From Lunularia cruciata (lineage: Eukaryota; Streptophyta; Marchantiopsida; Lunulariales; Lunulariaceae), in contig OX419760.1 of NCBI GenBank assembly GCA_948567375.1, positions 30,690,001 through 30,754,000 on the forward strand: DNA of 64,000 nucleotides, in the 5' to 3' direction. The notes under the pieces were generated by a model. That model did no database searches. It was not told where the DNA came from and saw only the letters and a list, made by a program, of their open reading frames with translations. Shown here piece by piece: positions 32,701-44,440 of the stretch. Position 1 is the stretch's first letter; each line of letters starts with the position of its first letter. Both the position numbers and the translations under genes were made by a program.

Positions 32701-33389
32701 TTTTTGGTTTCGTTGCTAAGACCTCTCTAGAAGGCAAGATAATGTTCCGCGTTCAATTCTACATTAGGTAAAAGGAGGCTATGAGAGCTCACTTGGAGAG
32801 AACATTAGAAGCATAGAGTGCTGAACTTATGTTAGAGAACCAAGATCCATTTTTATACCCTGTAGTTCATTATGATGTCTTTGAAGTGATTTTGTACATT
32901 TTGTACACATGAGAGGATTTGGAGAGATTGTGTGAAGTGGATTATAGATTTTGGGGATTAAGGTGATTTTGGACAAAATCTCAAGTTTGAGATCTGAATT
33001 TGAAATTTCTACACATGATAGCTTAGGTTATCTTTCAGTTATCACACTTGGAATTATTGTGAGGGCTATTATACGCATTGGGCTAGAATTTTTGAAAGTT
33101 GATAGGGTAAACTGCTCCCGCAACTGCATGCTCTCTGGAAAATTGTACATAGTCTGCCATTTCTTTAATTTTCAGTGGACTGTTGTGAAACTTTACAAGA
33201 AAATTCAGTATATTATATCTTACCTCTTCACATAAAAATTAGAGAGAGATCATTCTTTAGCAGGGAGTTATGAGTTTTTGAAGTGAGGGGGTGGTTTTTA
33301 GACCAAATCTGAAATATGTATGTTGAATAGAAAGATGTCTAGACCAAATGGTTTGATGAAAAGATCTGAAATTTTTCAGGGAAAGACAC
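32701..33389 (+). other. D leader with uncertain PBS
   Basis: TTGGTTTCGTTGC three bases after the LTR may be the PBS (tRNA-derived sequences end in CCA, giving TGG), but the tRNA was not identified. The rest is non-coding. Confidence 0.45.
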
Positions 33390-34032
33390 CCTAGAGTTGT
33401 GATTACGTGTGAAAAATTTCAGAGATCTGTCACATACAAGTTGAGAGGTCTGAGTGAAATTGTTAGGAAGTGTCAGTTTTGCAAAGTGGAGATCTCATGC
33501 ATGAGGAGTTTGAGATCAACAAAAAGCATGTTTGAGTGTTTAGATTCATCTTGGGAACATGGAGGGTCACCAAGAGTGGAAATTGAGACTATGAAAGGTT
33601 CTCCAAGGGTTTGAGGTGATTGTAGGGGTGGATTTGAGGAAAAGAGAGTTTACAATAGAATTTGAAGAGAGTGTTGAGAGGATCCAAAAACCTACACCAC
33701 TTGGAGGAAAGAGTGAGTCTAAGTGCTTTCTATGTAGAGAGAAGGGACATAAGGCAAGTTCATGTCCATTGACCTTTGAGAGCAAGAGATTGAGGGAAAG
33801 GAGAGGCTTACTTGACTTGGGTTTGCATGTTGGACCTTCTTCACCAAGATTGGGAGGGAGAAGATCTAAGACCAAGGAGTTGTGTGAGGTTTGTGGAGTT
33901 GAAGGACTTCCAAAAGGACATGAGTGTAGTGGAGTAAAATCACTTTTGGAGACTTTGGTGAAGGATCTTGGAGAGAGTTTTAGTACAGCTATAGAAATAC
34001 TACCACCTTTATCAGCTAGTTCTCAAGATTAG
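33390..34032 (+). pseudogene. Extra zinc-finger ORF upstream of D gag
   Basis: Open stretch 33616-34032 with residues CFLCREKGHKASSC (CCHC knuckle, C-x2-C-x4-H-x4-C) and a second array CEVCGVEGLPKGHEC. The upstream part in other frames (33390-33610) may belong to it. It lies in the leader of D before the gag start at 34269 and is additional to the gag knuckle. It could be an accessory protein, a duplicated gag end or a fragment of another element. Confidence 0.55.
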
Positions 34033-34205
34033 TGATGGAGATAATCTTTCAACTTATGGATAAACTATCCATGAGGGTTCAATTAATATGCACTTTAGGA
34101 TTTGATGTTGCTATAAAAATCTTGGAGCAACCTGAGCCTTTTGTGTTCCCTAGGGTGGATTACTCTCAAATGGTGTTAGTCATGTACATACTCTATTAGT
34201 TATGG

Positions 34206-34262
34206 AGTGAGAGAAAAGAAAAGAAAAGAAAAAAAATTTGAGAGAAAGAAAGATAGTGAGAG
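34206..34262 (+). repeat. Purine tract before D gag
   Basis: GAGAGAAAAGAAAAGAAAAG-type run directly upstream of the gag ATG at 34269. Confidence 0.7.
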
Positions 34263-34268
34263 GTTAAG

Positions 34269-35300
34269 ATGGGGAAACTTCCGGTTTTCTTTGGCAAGGA
34301 TGGAGAAGATGTGGAGGCCTTTGTGAGAGACTTCAAGAGAGCTTGCATAGCAAACAATGAGAGGAGGAAGAATGAGTGGGCCTCATTATTACCAGATTTC
34401 TTTGAGGATGCAGCACTTACATGGTATGAGTCAGAATACCAAAAGAGAGAGAGGAGAGATGGGGAAGAGGAGTCTTGGGAGACTTTGACTTCAACACTCA
34501 TTGAGAACTTTCTTCCTGATGAGAGTTATGAGAGATTGATGAGTGAGGTTATATTTCTTAAACAAGGAGATGGAGAGAAAGTGAGAGTCTATGTGGAAAG
34601 ACTGGAAAAGCTAGAGCCCAGATTTTGCATAGTGTTGATGAAGGGTGGAGATTATGTGGAGACTACTATGATTGGCATAGGGGCCATGCTCACCAAGAAT
34701 TTTGTGGGAGGATTGAGACCACAAATAAGAAGAAAGGTGAGATATGAGAAACTTTCTTCCAAGGTTGAAGCTATCAAGATCACAATTTGTATGGAGGAGA
34801 GTTTGAAAAGGGATGAGAGTGATTTGGTGGTGAAGGAGGTTGTGCATCCTCCTCAAGGCTACAAGTATGTTGAAACTTCTGATACTTTGGTGGCAATTGT
34901 TGCACCACAAGTAGTACTCCACCAACTTGCGGGTCTCAAGATCAATGTGGTGCAACTTTGAGAGAAGAGAGAGGTGGATCAGAATGTAGAGAGAGGGCCT
35001 AGGAGTTATGGAAACTATCTATATAGAGGAGGCCAACCAGCCAACAATTTCCATGATACAAATTGTTTTGGTTGTGTAAGAAGAGGCCATACCCAAAGGA
35101 ATTGCCCAAATTCTACTTACCATGGAGGAAGGGGTTATGAGGGAGCCAATAGAGGGAAAGAGAGAGGTAGTGAAACCCAAGTGGCTCCTAATCCAAACAA
35201 AGGTAAGGGGATAGCATCCATTGATGTGGTTGAGAGCAAGTATGAGAAGGGAGAGTGCTCAAACTCCAAGTGTCTTAATTTGGAGCTTTTGGCACAAGAG
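34269..35300 (+). pseudogene. D gag
   Basis: ATG at 34269 (MGKLPVFFGKDGEDVEAFVR). Gag domain with ALTWYESEYQ, ENFLPDESYERLM and FVGGLRPQIRRKVRYEKL. The zinc knuckle CFGCVRRGHTQRNC follows at about 35060-35105. A TGA at 34959-34961 interrupts the frame between gag domain and knuckle, with the same frame open on both sides. Particle protein of a gypsy element; non-functional unless the stop is read through. Confidence 0.85.
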
Positions 35301-36746
35301 AAGAAGAGAGCTTGTTTTGCAGAGGATGTTCACTCTTCTCATGGATTTACTCCAAGCAAGGATACTCCTATGTCTACTAGGAGCACTTGCACCTCAACAC
35401 CATCAACAACAAAGACTCCAAGGAAGAAGTTGGGGATGGAGGACTTCTTGATCTCAAAGCAACAATGGAACTACAATGTGTTGGAGGATGTTGGTAGTCA
35501 CAAGGCTAACATCACAATGGGCCAATTGATTGCTTTGAACCCTACCTTGAGAAAGGATTTTAGAGGTGGTTTGAGTTCTACAAGGAGCAAGAGGAAGAAG
35601 AAGGCAAAAGCTCTAGTATCAATAGGGGTGGTGGATGCCAAGCCAGCACCATGGGAGGCTTGTGAATATGCCTCCAAGATTGATGTGAGAGTGAATGGTC
35701 ACAACATCAAGGATGCATTGGTTGATGGAGGATCAGCAGTAAATGCCATGTCAGAAAGGTTGATGAAGAAGTTGAGTATGATACCCTCAAGACCTTCAAC
35801 ATTTGTGGTGAGCATGGCAAACAAGCAACAAGTTTGACTAATAGGGGTGATGGATAAAGTGGTAGTTTCAGTTATGGGAGTTCAAAATCTCATGACTTTC
35901 CAAGTCTTGAAAGATTCAAGCTATGACTTACTTCTTGGGAGGCCATGGTTGAGAGCAGCATGCACAACTAATTGATGGCACAAAGTGTACTTGAGGATTG
36001 GACCATCAAACCATAGAGTCACAGTTCATGTGACTAACACCACCAACACTTCACATTCAGATACACCATCTTCTGATTATTGGGAATCAGATTTTGAAGA
36101 AGGAGCTTCAGGTGTGGACACAAGCATGGAAAAAGAGACTTTCACGGAGGAGGATGAATCTGAATCTGATTCAGATGTGTATCCTTTGTGCGTTATGGAT
36201 TTTGCACCTAAGCCAGAGGTTTTGAAGGACCCAGATAAATCACCATTGACACTTGAGGAGGTAGAGAGAAGGTTAGCTACCCTCAAGTATGGCCCAAATG
36301 TTACCAAGGAGGAGAAGGTGAGATTTGAGGAGATTTTCTGCAAGTTCATCCATGTTTTTGCTTTCAATTACAAGGATTTGAAGGAAGTCAACTTGGAGGA
36401 GCACAAGATAGAGGTGGAGTCACATGCAAGACCAATCCGCCAAAAGCAATGTCACATTAGCCCACCAATATCTTTGGTTGTGAAGGAGGAGATTGATAAG
36501 CTCAAGGAGGCTGGATTTATCTTTGAGGTAGAGAATTCAGAATGGGTGTCTCCAATTGTCATGGTGAAGAAAAAGAATGGCAAGCTTTGGGTATGTGTGG
36601 ATTATAAGAAGCTCAATGTTGTTACCAAGAAGGACTACTACCCATTGCCATTCATTGATGAGATCTTGGAGGAGGTTGCAGGTCATGAGAGGTACAGTTT
36701 TGGAGATGGTTATAGTGGATTTAACCAAATCAAGATTGCACCATAG
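35301..36746 (+). pseudogene. D protease and first half of RT
   Basis: Same frame as gag. The protease has D-G-G-S (ALVDGGSAVNAMSE, about 35725-35770), a variant common in some non-chromovirus plant gypsy lineages, so perhaps not a lesion. LLLGRPWLR precedes an acidic linker. RT begins near 36420 with [47 protein letters not shown] and DGYSGFNQI, and stops at TAG 36744. In-frame TGA codons lie at 35835 and about 35973. Confidence 0.85.
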
Positions 36747-37928
36747 CATCAACAACTCACCACATTTTACCACACCTTGGAGAACTTACGCTTTCAAGGT
36801 CATGCCTTTTGGGCTTTGCAATGCTCCAGCCACATTCCAATGGTTCATGAACAAGGTATTTGAACCTTTCATTGGGAATTTGTGAGAGACTTCATTGATT
36901 ACTTTTGTGTCTATGGGAGCAAGGAGGAGCACTTTGAGCACCTAATCAAGGTCTTGCAACGCTTAGATGAGGCAAATGCATCACTCAACCTAAAGAAGTG
37001 CATTTTTGGATGTGAAGAATGTCTACTTTTGGGGCACATCATCTCCAAGGATGGAATAGCAGTTGATCTTGAGAAGGTGAGGAAAATCTCAAACCTTCCA
37101 TTCCCTTCAAGCTTGACAAAGTTACGCCAATTCTTGGGGATGGTTGGATACTATAGGAGGTTCATCTTTTCATTTTCCAATAAGGCTTATGCATTGACCA
37201 TCTACATGAAGAAGGGTGTAGATTACATGGTGATTTTGGAGGACAAGAATGCTCTCAAAGCTTTTGAGGAGCTCAAGCAATCCCTTGTTGTAGCTCCAAT
37301 TCTTGCTCAACCTGATTAGAGTAAGCCTTTCATCCTCTACACTGATGCTTCTAATGTAGCTATAGGATGCACTCTTAGTCAATAAGACCAAGATGGGCAT
37401 GATCATCCAATAGCTTATGCTAGTAGGCAGATGGTTTCAGCAGAGAAGAACTACTTTGTCACGAAGAGAGAAGGGTTGGCAGTGATCTTTGGTCTCCAGA
37501 AGTTTAGACACTACTTGATTGGAGGGAAAGCCACCATTGTCATAGATCACAAGGCTTTGAAGTACATCTTTAACAAGCCTAATGTTGAAGGGAGACTAGC
37601 AAGGTGGATGATACTCTTGTCTGAGTATGACTACACCATTGAGGATAGGCCAGGAAAGAAACATGCAAATGCTGATTTGTTATCTAGAGCCTATGAGCAT
37701 GATGGAGATGAGCCAATGGATGATTCCTTCCCGGACGAGGAGCTCATGACAATCTCAGTCACTCAAGAGGTTCCAATGGAGTACAAGGAGATTGTGGATT
37801 TTTTGACAAGAGGTAACTATCTAGAAGGAATGCATGCTAGGGAGAGGAAGGCACTTGCAACAAGATCTAGACCTTACACAATGGTGGAGGATATTCTTTT
37901 TCACCATGGAGCAAATGGTCTACTTTGA
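36747..37928 (+). pseudogene. D RT second half and RNase H
   Basis: 36770-36885 encodes [13 protein letters not shown]. After a frameshift, 36882-37319 continues. The second catalytic aspartate is Tyr (F-I-D-Y, codon 36900-36902), inactivating RT. Then come GHIISKDGIAV, LRQFLGMVGYYRRFI and RNase H (ILYTDASNVAIGCTLSQ; RHYLIGGKATIVIDHKALKY; ADLLSRAYEHDG). Stops at 37317 (TAG), 37383 (TAA) and 37926 (TGA). Confidence 0.85.
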
Positions 37929-39047
37929 AGAGCAGTGGGTAAGGAAGAGTCTATCCTACTCATAAAGGAGTTTCATGAAGGTTTAGTATGTGGAGGACAC
38001 TTTGCAAGAAAGGTGACTGTTTTCAAGATTCTAGATGCAGATGACCACTGGAGAGGGATTTTCAAGGATTGTCTTGATTATTGCAAAACTTTCCATGTTG
38101 TCAAGCTTTTGCTAGAAAGTCTACATCCACTCCACCACTTAGATCAATTCCATTGCTAGGACCTTTTCAGAAGTGGGGAATTGATTTTGTAGGTCCTCTC
38201 AATAGAACCCCAAGGAACAATCGGTACATTGTGGTAGTTACTGATTACCTTACCAAGTGGGTTGAGGCTAGACCATTGAGGGACAAGAATGAAGATGAAG
38301 TGGGTAGATTTCTTTATGAACGCCTTATCACTAGGTTTGGATGCCCTTTGGAGTTGGTTTTTGATAAAGGAGGAGAGTTTACATGAAGCATTACTATAGC
38401 CATGCTACTACATTTCTCTATCACACATAGAGTAACTACATCCTATAAGCCAAATTCCAATGGCTTGGCAGAGAGAACCAATCAGACCTTGTGCATGATG
38501 TTGGCCAAAGATGCAGAAATGGAGGGGGCTAAACATCATTGGGACAAGAGGATTCATACAGTTTTGTGGGAGTATAGGACAACCATGAAGACTTCCACTA
38601 GATATTCTCCATTTCAATTGGTATATGGTATTGAGTCTACCTTACCTATTCACTTTGATCTTCCTACCTTCCAAAGCATTCATAGGAGATTGAAGAAAGC
38701 ACAAGGAGGTGATGCAGAGAAGTCAAGGAAGGATCAACTCATGGAGTTGGAAGAGGCAAGAGCAGTTGTTATGGTTTGAGTGGAGCAAGCCCAAAGGAAA
38801 CAAAAGGAGAGCTATGACAAGAGGCAAGGCAAGAAGAAGGTGGAGCCTTTCAAAGAAGGTGATTGTGTAATGTTGTTTGATTCCATTTGATTCAAGAGAG
38901 TGCAAAAGAAGTTTTTGCCTAAGTACTTTGGACCTTTCATAGTGGAGAAGGTGTGGGGCAATTACACCTATGATCTCAAGGAGTTGGGGAGAAGACACTT
39001 TGATAGGATTAACCATGATAAGTTGAAGATGTACCATAGAAGGTAGA
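37929..39047 (+). pseudogene. D integrase
   Basis: Zinc domain (HEGLVCGGHFARK to the Cys pair, frameshifted). Core with GIDFVGPLNRTPRNNRYIVV, second Asp in VFDKGGEF and Glu in NGLAERTNQTL, all retained. C-terminal GPF module KYFGPFIVEKVWGNYTYDL ends near 39000 with RINHDKLKMYHRR. No chromodomain. Stops TGA at 38384, 38777 and about 38888. Confidence 0.87.
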
Positions 39048-39094
39048 GAGACCTTCACTTTGAGGACAAAGTGAAAACTTAGTCCGGGGGTAAA

Positions 39095-39787
39095 TGTAAC
39101 TTCCATTTGTGCATGTATGTGGTATTGTGATATTTAGCTTGTTATTACAAGTACTTAAGAGATATTATTTATATAGAGATAAAGGATGGTTCTATATTAG
39201 TTATGGTTAGCTAAAGTTAGTCATAGTTAAGATAGAGAGGACCTTACTTTAGAGGAAGTAGAAAAGATGAGCACCACTATTTTGGATTTTGGTGTGTTGA
39301 CTTGGTATTATTCCTAGGTGTTTGGCTTTGAGGAAAGAGTTGAGAACTCTTGGGCCCGCAAGCCTTTTTGTTTTGGATTCTTCTTTAGTCCAAGGATAGC
39401 CCATGTGAAGGAATCCTTGACTTAATGGTTGGGTCAAGATAAGACCACATGCTTAGGGGAATATGCCCATGTGAATGGATATTCCTTTCTATTATTTGAC
39501 TTTATTTGACTTTTAGTCTAGTAACTTGAGTTATTGCGGTAATTAGTAACTTTGGTACGTAACTATTTCACAAGTATATAAACAAGGGGTGAGGATGTAC
39601 TCAACATCCTTTCATTTGCAACTATCTCTCTTTCATTGAGTTCTCTAGAGAGCAATGTCTTGAGTCTTGGAGTGTTAGCCTTGGATGAGTATGATGGAGT
39701 TGGGGTTCCTTGCCTTCTTAGTCCATGGTGCGCTACCATAATAGCCATCAGAGGGTTCATCCTGAGTGAGAGACATGCCGGCTCACA
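39095..39787 (+). repeat. 3' LTR of D
   Basis: 693 bp TGTAACTTCCATTTG to GCCGGCTCACA, preceded by the purine tract GTCCGGGGGTAAA. TATATAAA at 39575-39582. Confidence 0.93.
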
Positions 39788-40042
39788 AGTCAAACCTCTT
39801 ATAATAGGAGACATGACTGCAATTAAAATCACAGTCCTCTTCCAAAAGAACGTCATTTAGGGATAATGTATCTTTGCCCTTCTAGATCCCCCCTTTGAAT
39901 TCAATTTATAGCTTTTGACTCAAGACTCAGATTAATATTCTGTTTGGTGCATTGGAAGGCTTATCCTCAAGGTTACAAGTTGATGCAATTAGATGTTGAC
40001 TTTGAGTATTTAAAAGAGCTGCTGTAAAAAGATTTATGTCTT

Positions 40043-41011
40043 ATGACCCACTTCCCTGAGTATTGGAGATTTAATGTGGAAGGTTCAGGGACTCAAGAAG
40101 AGTCTCTAAGTGCAGCAATAGCCTCAGTAGTACTTGTGGAGCAGAAGAAAGTGAATATGGGTACCTTGAAGCTTGGTGGACCCAAGTTTGATGGCCGTAT
40201 GGATTACTTGCTATGGGAATGGCAGGTGAAAGGAGTGTTGAGTGCAACTAGTTTGGGTAAACTCTTGAGGGAGAAACCTGAAGATGTGAGACAAAGTGAT
40301 TGGGATGATATGCAAGAGCAAGCTATGAACTCTATTTTGCTTCACCTTCAGCTCCATGTGATCAAGCAAGTGGTGGAGCATTCTGATTGTAACTCCTTGT
40401 TTGATGCACTTCATAGCAAGTATCATCGGAATGAATTGTCAAATAGATTGTACACCAATCTCAAACTAATCACATTCAAGATGAAACCAGGAACCAACAT
40501 CAGAGACCATGTGGATGCATTTTGTGACCTAGTAGTAGACTTGACAAACTTGGGAGAGGACTTGAATGAGGAGCGGAAGGTGCTGCACTTGTTGGGCTCC
40601 TTGCTGCTGTCCTATTGGTCACTTTCAGGAGTGTTGTTGCACCGTGAGAAAAAGACCATTGCCTTTGAAGAGGTGACTGCAGCTCTACTTATAGATGACT
40701 TGCAACAGAAACTTGTTGCAACCTCAATGTCATCTTCTACTCAAGGCCATGCCTTGGTTATCCAACGTGAAAGACCTCAATGGAGGACTAGTGATGATGA
40801 TAAGGGAAAAAGCAAGGTCAGGTCCATGTCTAAGTCAAGAGGCAAGTCCAAGGAAAAGAAACAGGTGACTTGTTGGGGATGTGGCAAAGTAGGCCATATG
40901 AAGAAGGAGTGCAAAGCTAAGGGCAAAGGGAAGGTAGATGAAGGCTCTTCAGCAAACATAGCTTATGTTGAGGAGGATACTGATCTGTTGGATGATCCAT
41001 ATGATTTGTGA
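40043..41011 (+). pseudogene. Copia gag
   Basis: 322 open residues. A UBN2-type gag domain (LGGPKFDGRMDYLLWEWQVK, LHSKYHRNELSNRLYTNLKL, GTNIRDHVDAFCDLV) is followed by a basic Ser/Lys linker and the zinc knuckle CWGCGKVGHMKKEC. The ORF itself is intact; the true start may be further upstream or at the internal Met of VNMGTLKLGGPKF. It ends TGA at 41009-41011, and pol opens in the -1 frame at 41005. Typical copia elements have one gag-pol frame, so an indel here is likely. Confidence 0.88.
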
Positions 41012-42564
41012 CATTGTGGGTATGCCTTTGTGCCTCATCTCATGGTATGGATGATGAGTGGATTCTAGATTGTGCTTGCTTGTACCATATATGCTATATC
41101 AAGGAGTTCTTCTATTTGCTTTCAACATCAAATAGTTCAGTGTTGATGGGGAATGATCAACCTTGTCGGATTGAGGGTATTGGATCCATAAGGATTCAAA
41201 TGTTTGATGGAGCTATGTGGAAGTTTAATGATGTTTGGTTCATACCTGACATGAAGAAGAACCTGATTTCCCTTGGAGTATTTCATGCCAAAGGTCATCA
41301 ATGGAGTGTTGGTGATGGGGTACTTCGAGTCACTTCTGGTGGAAAGCTTATCTTGCAAGGTAACTTTCAAAAGAATCTATTTGTATTGGAGTGCACTACA
41401 ATGTGTGGAGAAGCCAATGTAGCCAGGTCTCAGGATGGGATGATGACTATGTGGCATTCATGGCTAGGTCATTTGAGTGAGAAGGGTTTGGCTGTCTTAA
41501 AAAGAAATGGCTTGCTATCTGGCTTGAAGACGGTGAAGTTGGATTTTTGTGAGCATTGCATCTTTGGAAAACAGAACAGATCTGTTTTTGGAGTGGGGAC
41601 CCATAGTTCCAAGGGTCTACTCAAGTATGTACATAGTGATGTGTGGGGACCATTCCCTACACCCTCACACTTTGGAAAAATTTACTATGTAACATTTATT
41701 GATGATTACTTGAGGTTTGTGTGGATTTATTTCATGCACCACAAGTCTGAAGTCTTTGCCACTTTCAAGAAGTGGAAGACCCAAGTGGAGACTCAAATTG
41801 GGGAAAAGGCGAGGTGTTTGAGATCAGACAACGGCAGGGAGTATATCTCTAGAGAGTTTCAAGTATACTGCACAGCACAGGAGATAACTCGCCACCTTAC
41901 CACAGTTTACACTCTGCAGCAAAACGGTGTTGATGAGCAGCTCAACCGGCCATTGTTGGAACATGCACGGAGTATGTTGAGTGAATCAAAGTTGTCACAT
42001 GAGTTTTGGGCAGAAGCTATCAACACAGCAACATATGTGGTAAATATTTCTCCATCTAGTGCAATCAACTTCAAGACACCATATGACTTGAGGCATCAAT
42101 GACCAGCTGATTATGGTAGATTGAAGATATTTGGTTGTGATGCATATTCACTCACACCTAAAGAGGATAGGTCCAAGTTGGATGCTAAGTCAAAGAAATG
42201 TGTTTTTCTTGGCTATGCAAGTGGAGTGAAAGCTTACAGGTTATGGGATCCAATAGCATGTAAGGTTGTGGTCAGTAGGGATGTTTCCTTTAATGAATCC
42301 AGATCATTCAAGGAAGGGAAGATTGCTCAGGCTCCCTACATTGACAAAGGCAAGTTTCCTACCTTGGATCTAGTTGAGGGGGAGATTGATCACTTAAGTG
42401 ATGAAGAGGAAGGAGGTGCTCCTATAGCAGAGCAAGTTCTTGATGAGCAAGTAGTTGCTGATGAGCAACAAAATGTGCTAGGTCAGTATCACATTGGACC
42501 TACACATGGAAATCAAGCGGAGAGTTCATCCAAGAGGTCATCAAGGTGTGCTAGTCAAGCTTGA
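41005..42564 (+). pseudogene. Copia protease-integrase
   Basis: Protease near 41050-41130 reads ILDCACLYHIC, so the usual D-S/T-G/A triad has Cys at its second position. The integrase zinc domain is HSWLGHLSEKGLAVLKR to FCEHC. The core has Asp in HSDVWGPFPTPS, Asp in LRSDNGREY and Glu in NGVDEQLNRPLLE. A TGA at 42100-42102 interrupts; the same frame continues with LKIFGCDAYSLTPKEDRSKL and KKCVFLGYASGVKAYRLWDP. The frame is lost near 42565, where a perfect hairpin lies. Confidence 0.87.
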
Positions 42565-42565
42565 C

Positions 42566-42603
42566 ACAGATATGGTACATGGCAATCCATGTACCATATC
42601 TGT
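42566..42603. repeat. Perfect 17-bp inverted repeat with 4-base loop in copia pol
   Basis: Arms 42566-42582 and 42587-42603 (core ATGGTACATGG / CCATGTACCAT) around loop CAAT. It coincides with the stop and frame change between integrase C-terminus and RT. Confidence 0.92.
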
Positions 42604-44260
42604 TTGGTGTTTATCCATGTACCATTCAACAAAGTTGTTAGATGATGACTTGACTTTTGGAGATGATGCTCATGCTTTGGTCTTGGAAGAAGGTGAACCC
42701 TCATCCTACAAGGAGGCATGTTCTTCTAGTGAAAAGGATGAGTGGTTTGGTTCTATGGAGAGGGAGATGGAATCCTTGAGTGATAACAAGACTTGGGAGC
42801 TAGTTAGGTTACCTAAAAACAAGTGATAGATTGCAAGTGGATCTACAAGTTGAAAGAGGGTCCTAAGGAAGGATCAAAGATCTACAAGGCTAGATTGGTA
42901 GCAAAGGGGTTTACTCAAGAGAAAGGGGTGGATTACAATGAGGTCTTTTCTCCCGTTGCAAAGTATTCAACAATCCATATGTTATGTATGCTTGTTGCAT
43001 TATTTGGTCTTACTTTAGATCAAATGGATGTTATCACGGCATTTCTCTATGGTACCTTGGATGAGAGGATCCTCACAAGACAACCTGTGGGATTTATGAA
43101 GAATGGCCAAGAGGACAAGGTATGCAGATTGTTGAAGTCCTTGTATAGATTGAAGCAAGCACCTTGCCAATGGAACAAGAGATTTGATGTGTTTATGCAC
43201 GCTCAAGGTTTCAATAGGAGTTTATTTGATCCATGTGTGTACCTAAAACCAATAAGTAATAAGACCTTTGGTTTTATTATTCTTAAGCTATATGTGGATG
43301 ACATGTTGATAGCTGCCAAGGATAGATCTGAGGTGAACAAGCTCTCGGCACTCTTGAGTTCAGAGTTCAGGATGAAGGATCTAGGGTTGGCCACAAGGAT
43401 ATTAGGCATGGAGATCAAGAGGAACTTGGGCACTGGTCAGTTGTGGTTGACACAAGGTAAGTATGCTAGGAAGGTACTTGCTAGGTTCAACATGGAGAAC
43501 TGTAAACCAGTAAGTAATCCTCTAGCTTCTCATTTCAAGCTTTCAGCGGCATGTTGTCCTATAGATGCTGTGGAGAAGGGTTTGATGGCTAACATTCCTT
43601 ATGAGAAGGCTGTTGGGAGTCTCATGTACTTGATGACTTGCACTAGACCTGATCTTGCCCTAGCAATGGGTAAGGTGTGCAGGTATATGTCAAATCCAAG
43701 AAGGACACATTGGGAAGCAGTTAAGTGGATTCTTAAGTATTTGAGAGATACACCAGACTATGGGCTCTTATTTGATTGAAGATCAATGAATGCCGCATCA
43801 CTAAATGGCTATGTAGATGCTGATTATGGACAAGATCTGGACAAGTGGAGGTCAACAACATGGTATGTATTCACACATTAGTTGGAGATCTATCTTGCAG
43901 AAGTGTGTTGCACAATCTACTACAGAAGCAGAGTATGTGGCAGCAATGGAAGTAGCAAAGGAAGCAATTTGGTTGGACAAACTTGTTGCTGAGATGGGGC
44001 TAACACATGGTAATGTAATGATTCATTGTGACAGTCAAAGTGCTTTATACCTAGCTGAAAATAAGGTGATGGACAGTAGGGTTAAGCATATAGACATCAG
44101 ATTTCACTTTCTTAGGCAAGCTGTGTCTGAGAAAATGCTTGATCTAGTCAAGATTGATTGTAAGCTCAACCCGGCTGATGCCTTTACCAAAGCCATACCT
44201 TTAGAAAGTTTCTCTAGGCATTGTGCTACCCTGCAGGTTGTGCAAGTGGAGCATGAGTAG
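42604..44260 (+). pseudogene. Copia RT and RNase H
   Basis: RT spans 42640-43779 in two frames joined at 42823 (LPKNK then DCKWIYKLKEG). Motifs are KARLVAKGFTQEKGVDYNEV, FSPVAKYSTI, QMDVITAFLYG, LYVDDMLIAAKD (YVDD active site intact), GSLMYLMTCTRPDLA. TGA at 43777 and a frameshift near 43850 precede RNase H (AQSTTEAEYVAAMEVAKEAI, IHCDSQSALYLAENK, HIDIRFHFLRQAV), which ends TAG at 44258. Confidence 0.9.
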
Positions 44261-44440
44261 GATGACCTTACATTGGTGGTGACCTTGGTTGTTTTGGTTA
44301 CTCTATCCCTATATGGGCTACGGTTATAAGTTCTAGTTTATCCTAGTTTAAAGGAGGGGTCAAGTAATTGGCTGTCTGTCTAGAACTTCCCGCTGAGTGA
44401 TTAATTGTTGCAAGGTTACTAACCCCAAGACAAGAGTCAA

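Larger units (their letters stand above)
26598..39787 (+). mobile_element. Ty3/gypsy element D (non-chromovirus), nested in copia
   Basis: 5' LTR 26598-27173 plus 32585-32700 (split by B3), leader and extra zinc-finger ORF 33390-34032, gag-pol 34269-39047, purine tract, and 3' LTR 39095-39787. No chromodomain follows the integrase GPF module, and the PBS is not the iMet type, so it is a different lineage from the B family. LTRs are about 96% identical by eye. Flanks AGGTC and AGTCA do not form a clean target duplication. Multiple stops and a D-to-Y change in the RT active site make it dead. Confidence 0.9.

Noticed and set aside
34959-34961. Programmed UGA readthrough in D gag
   Set aside because: Many further stops, frameshifts and a dead RT in the same element make ordinary decay more likely.
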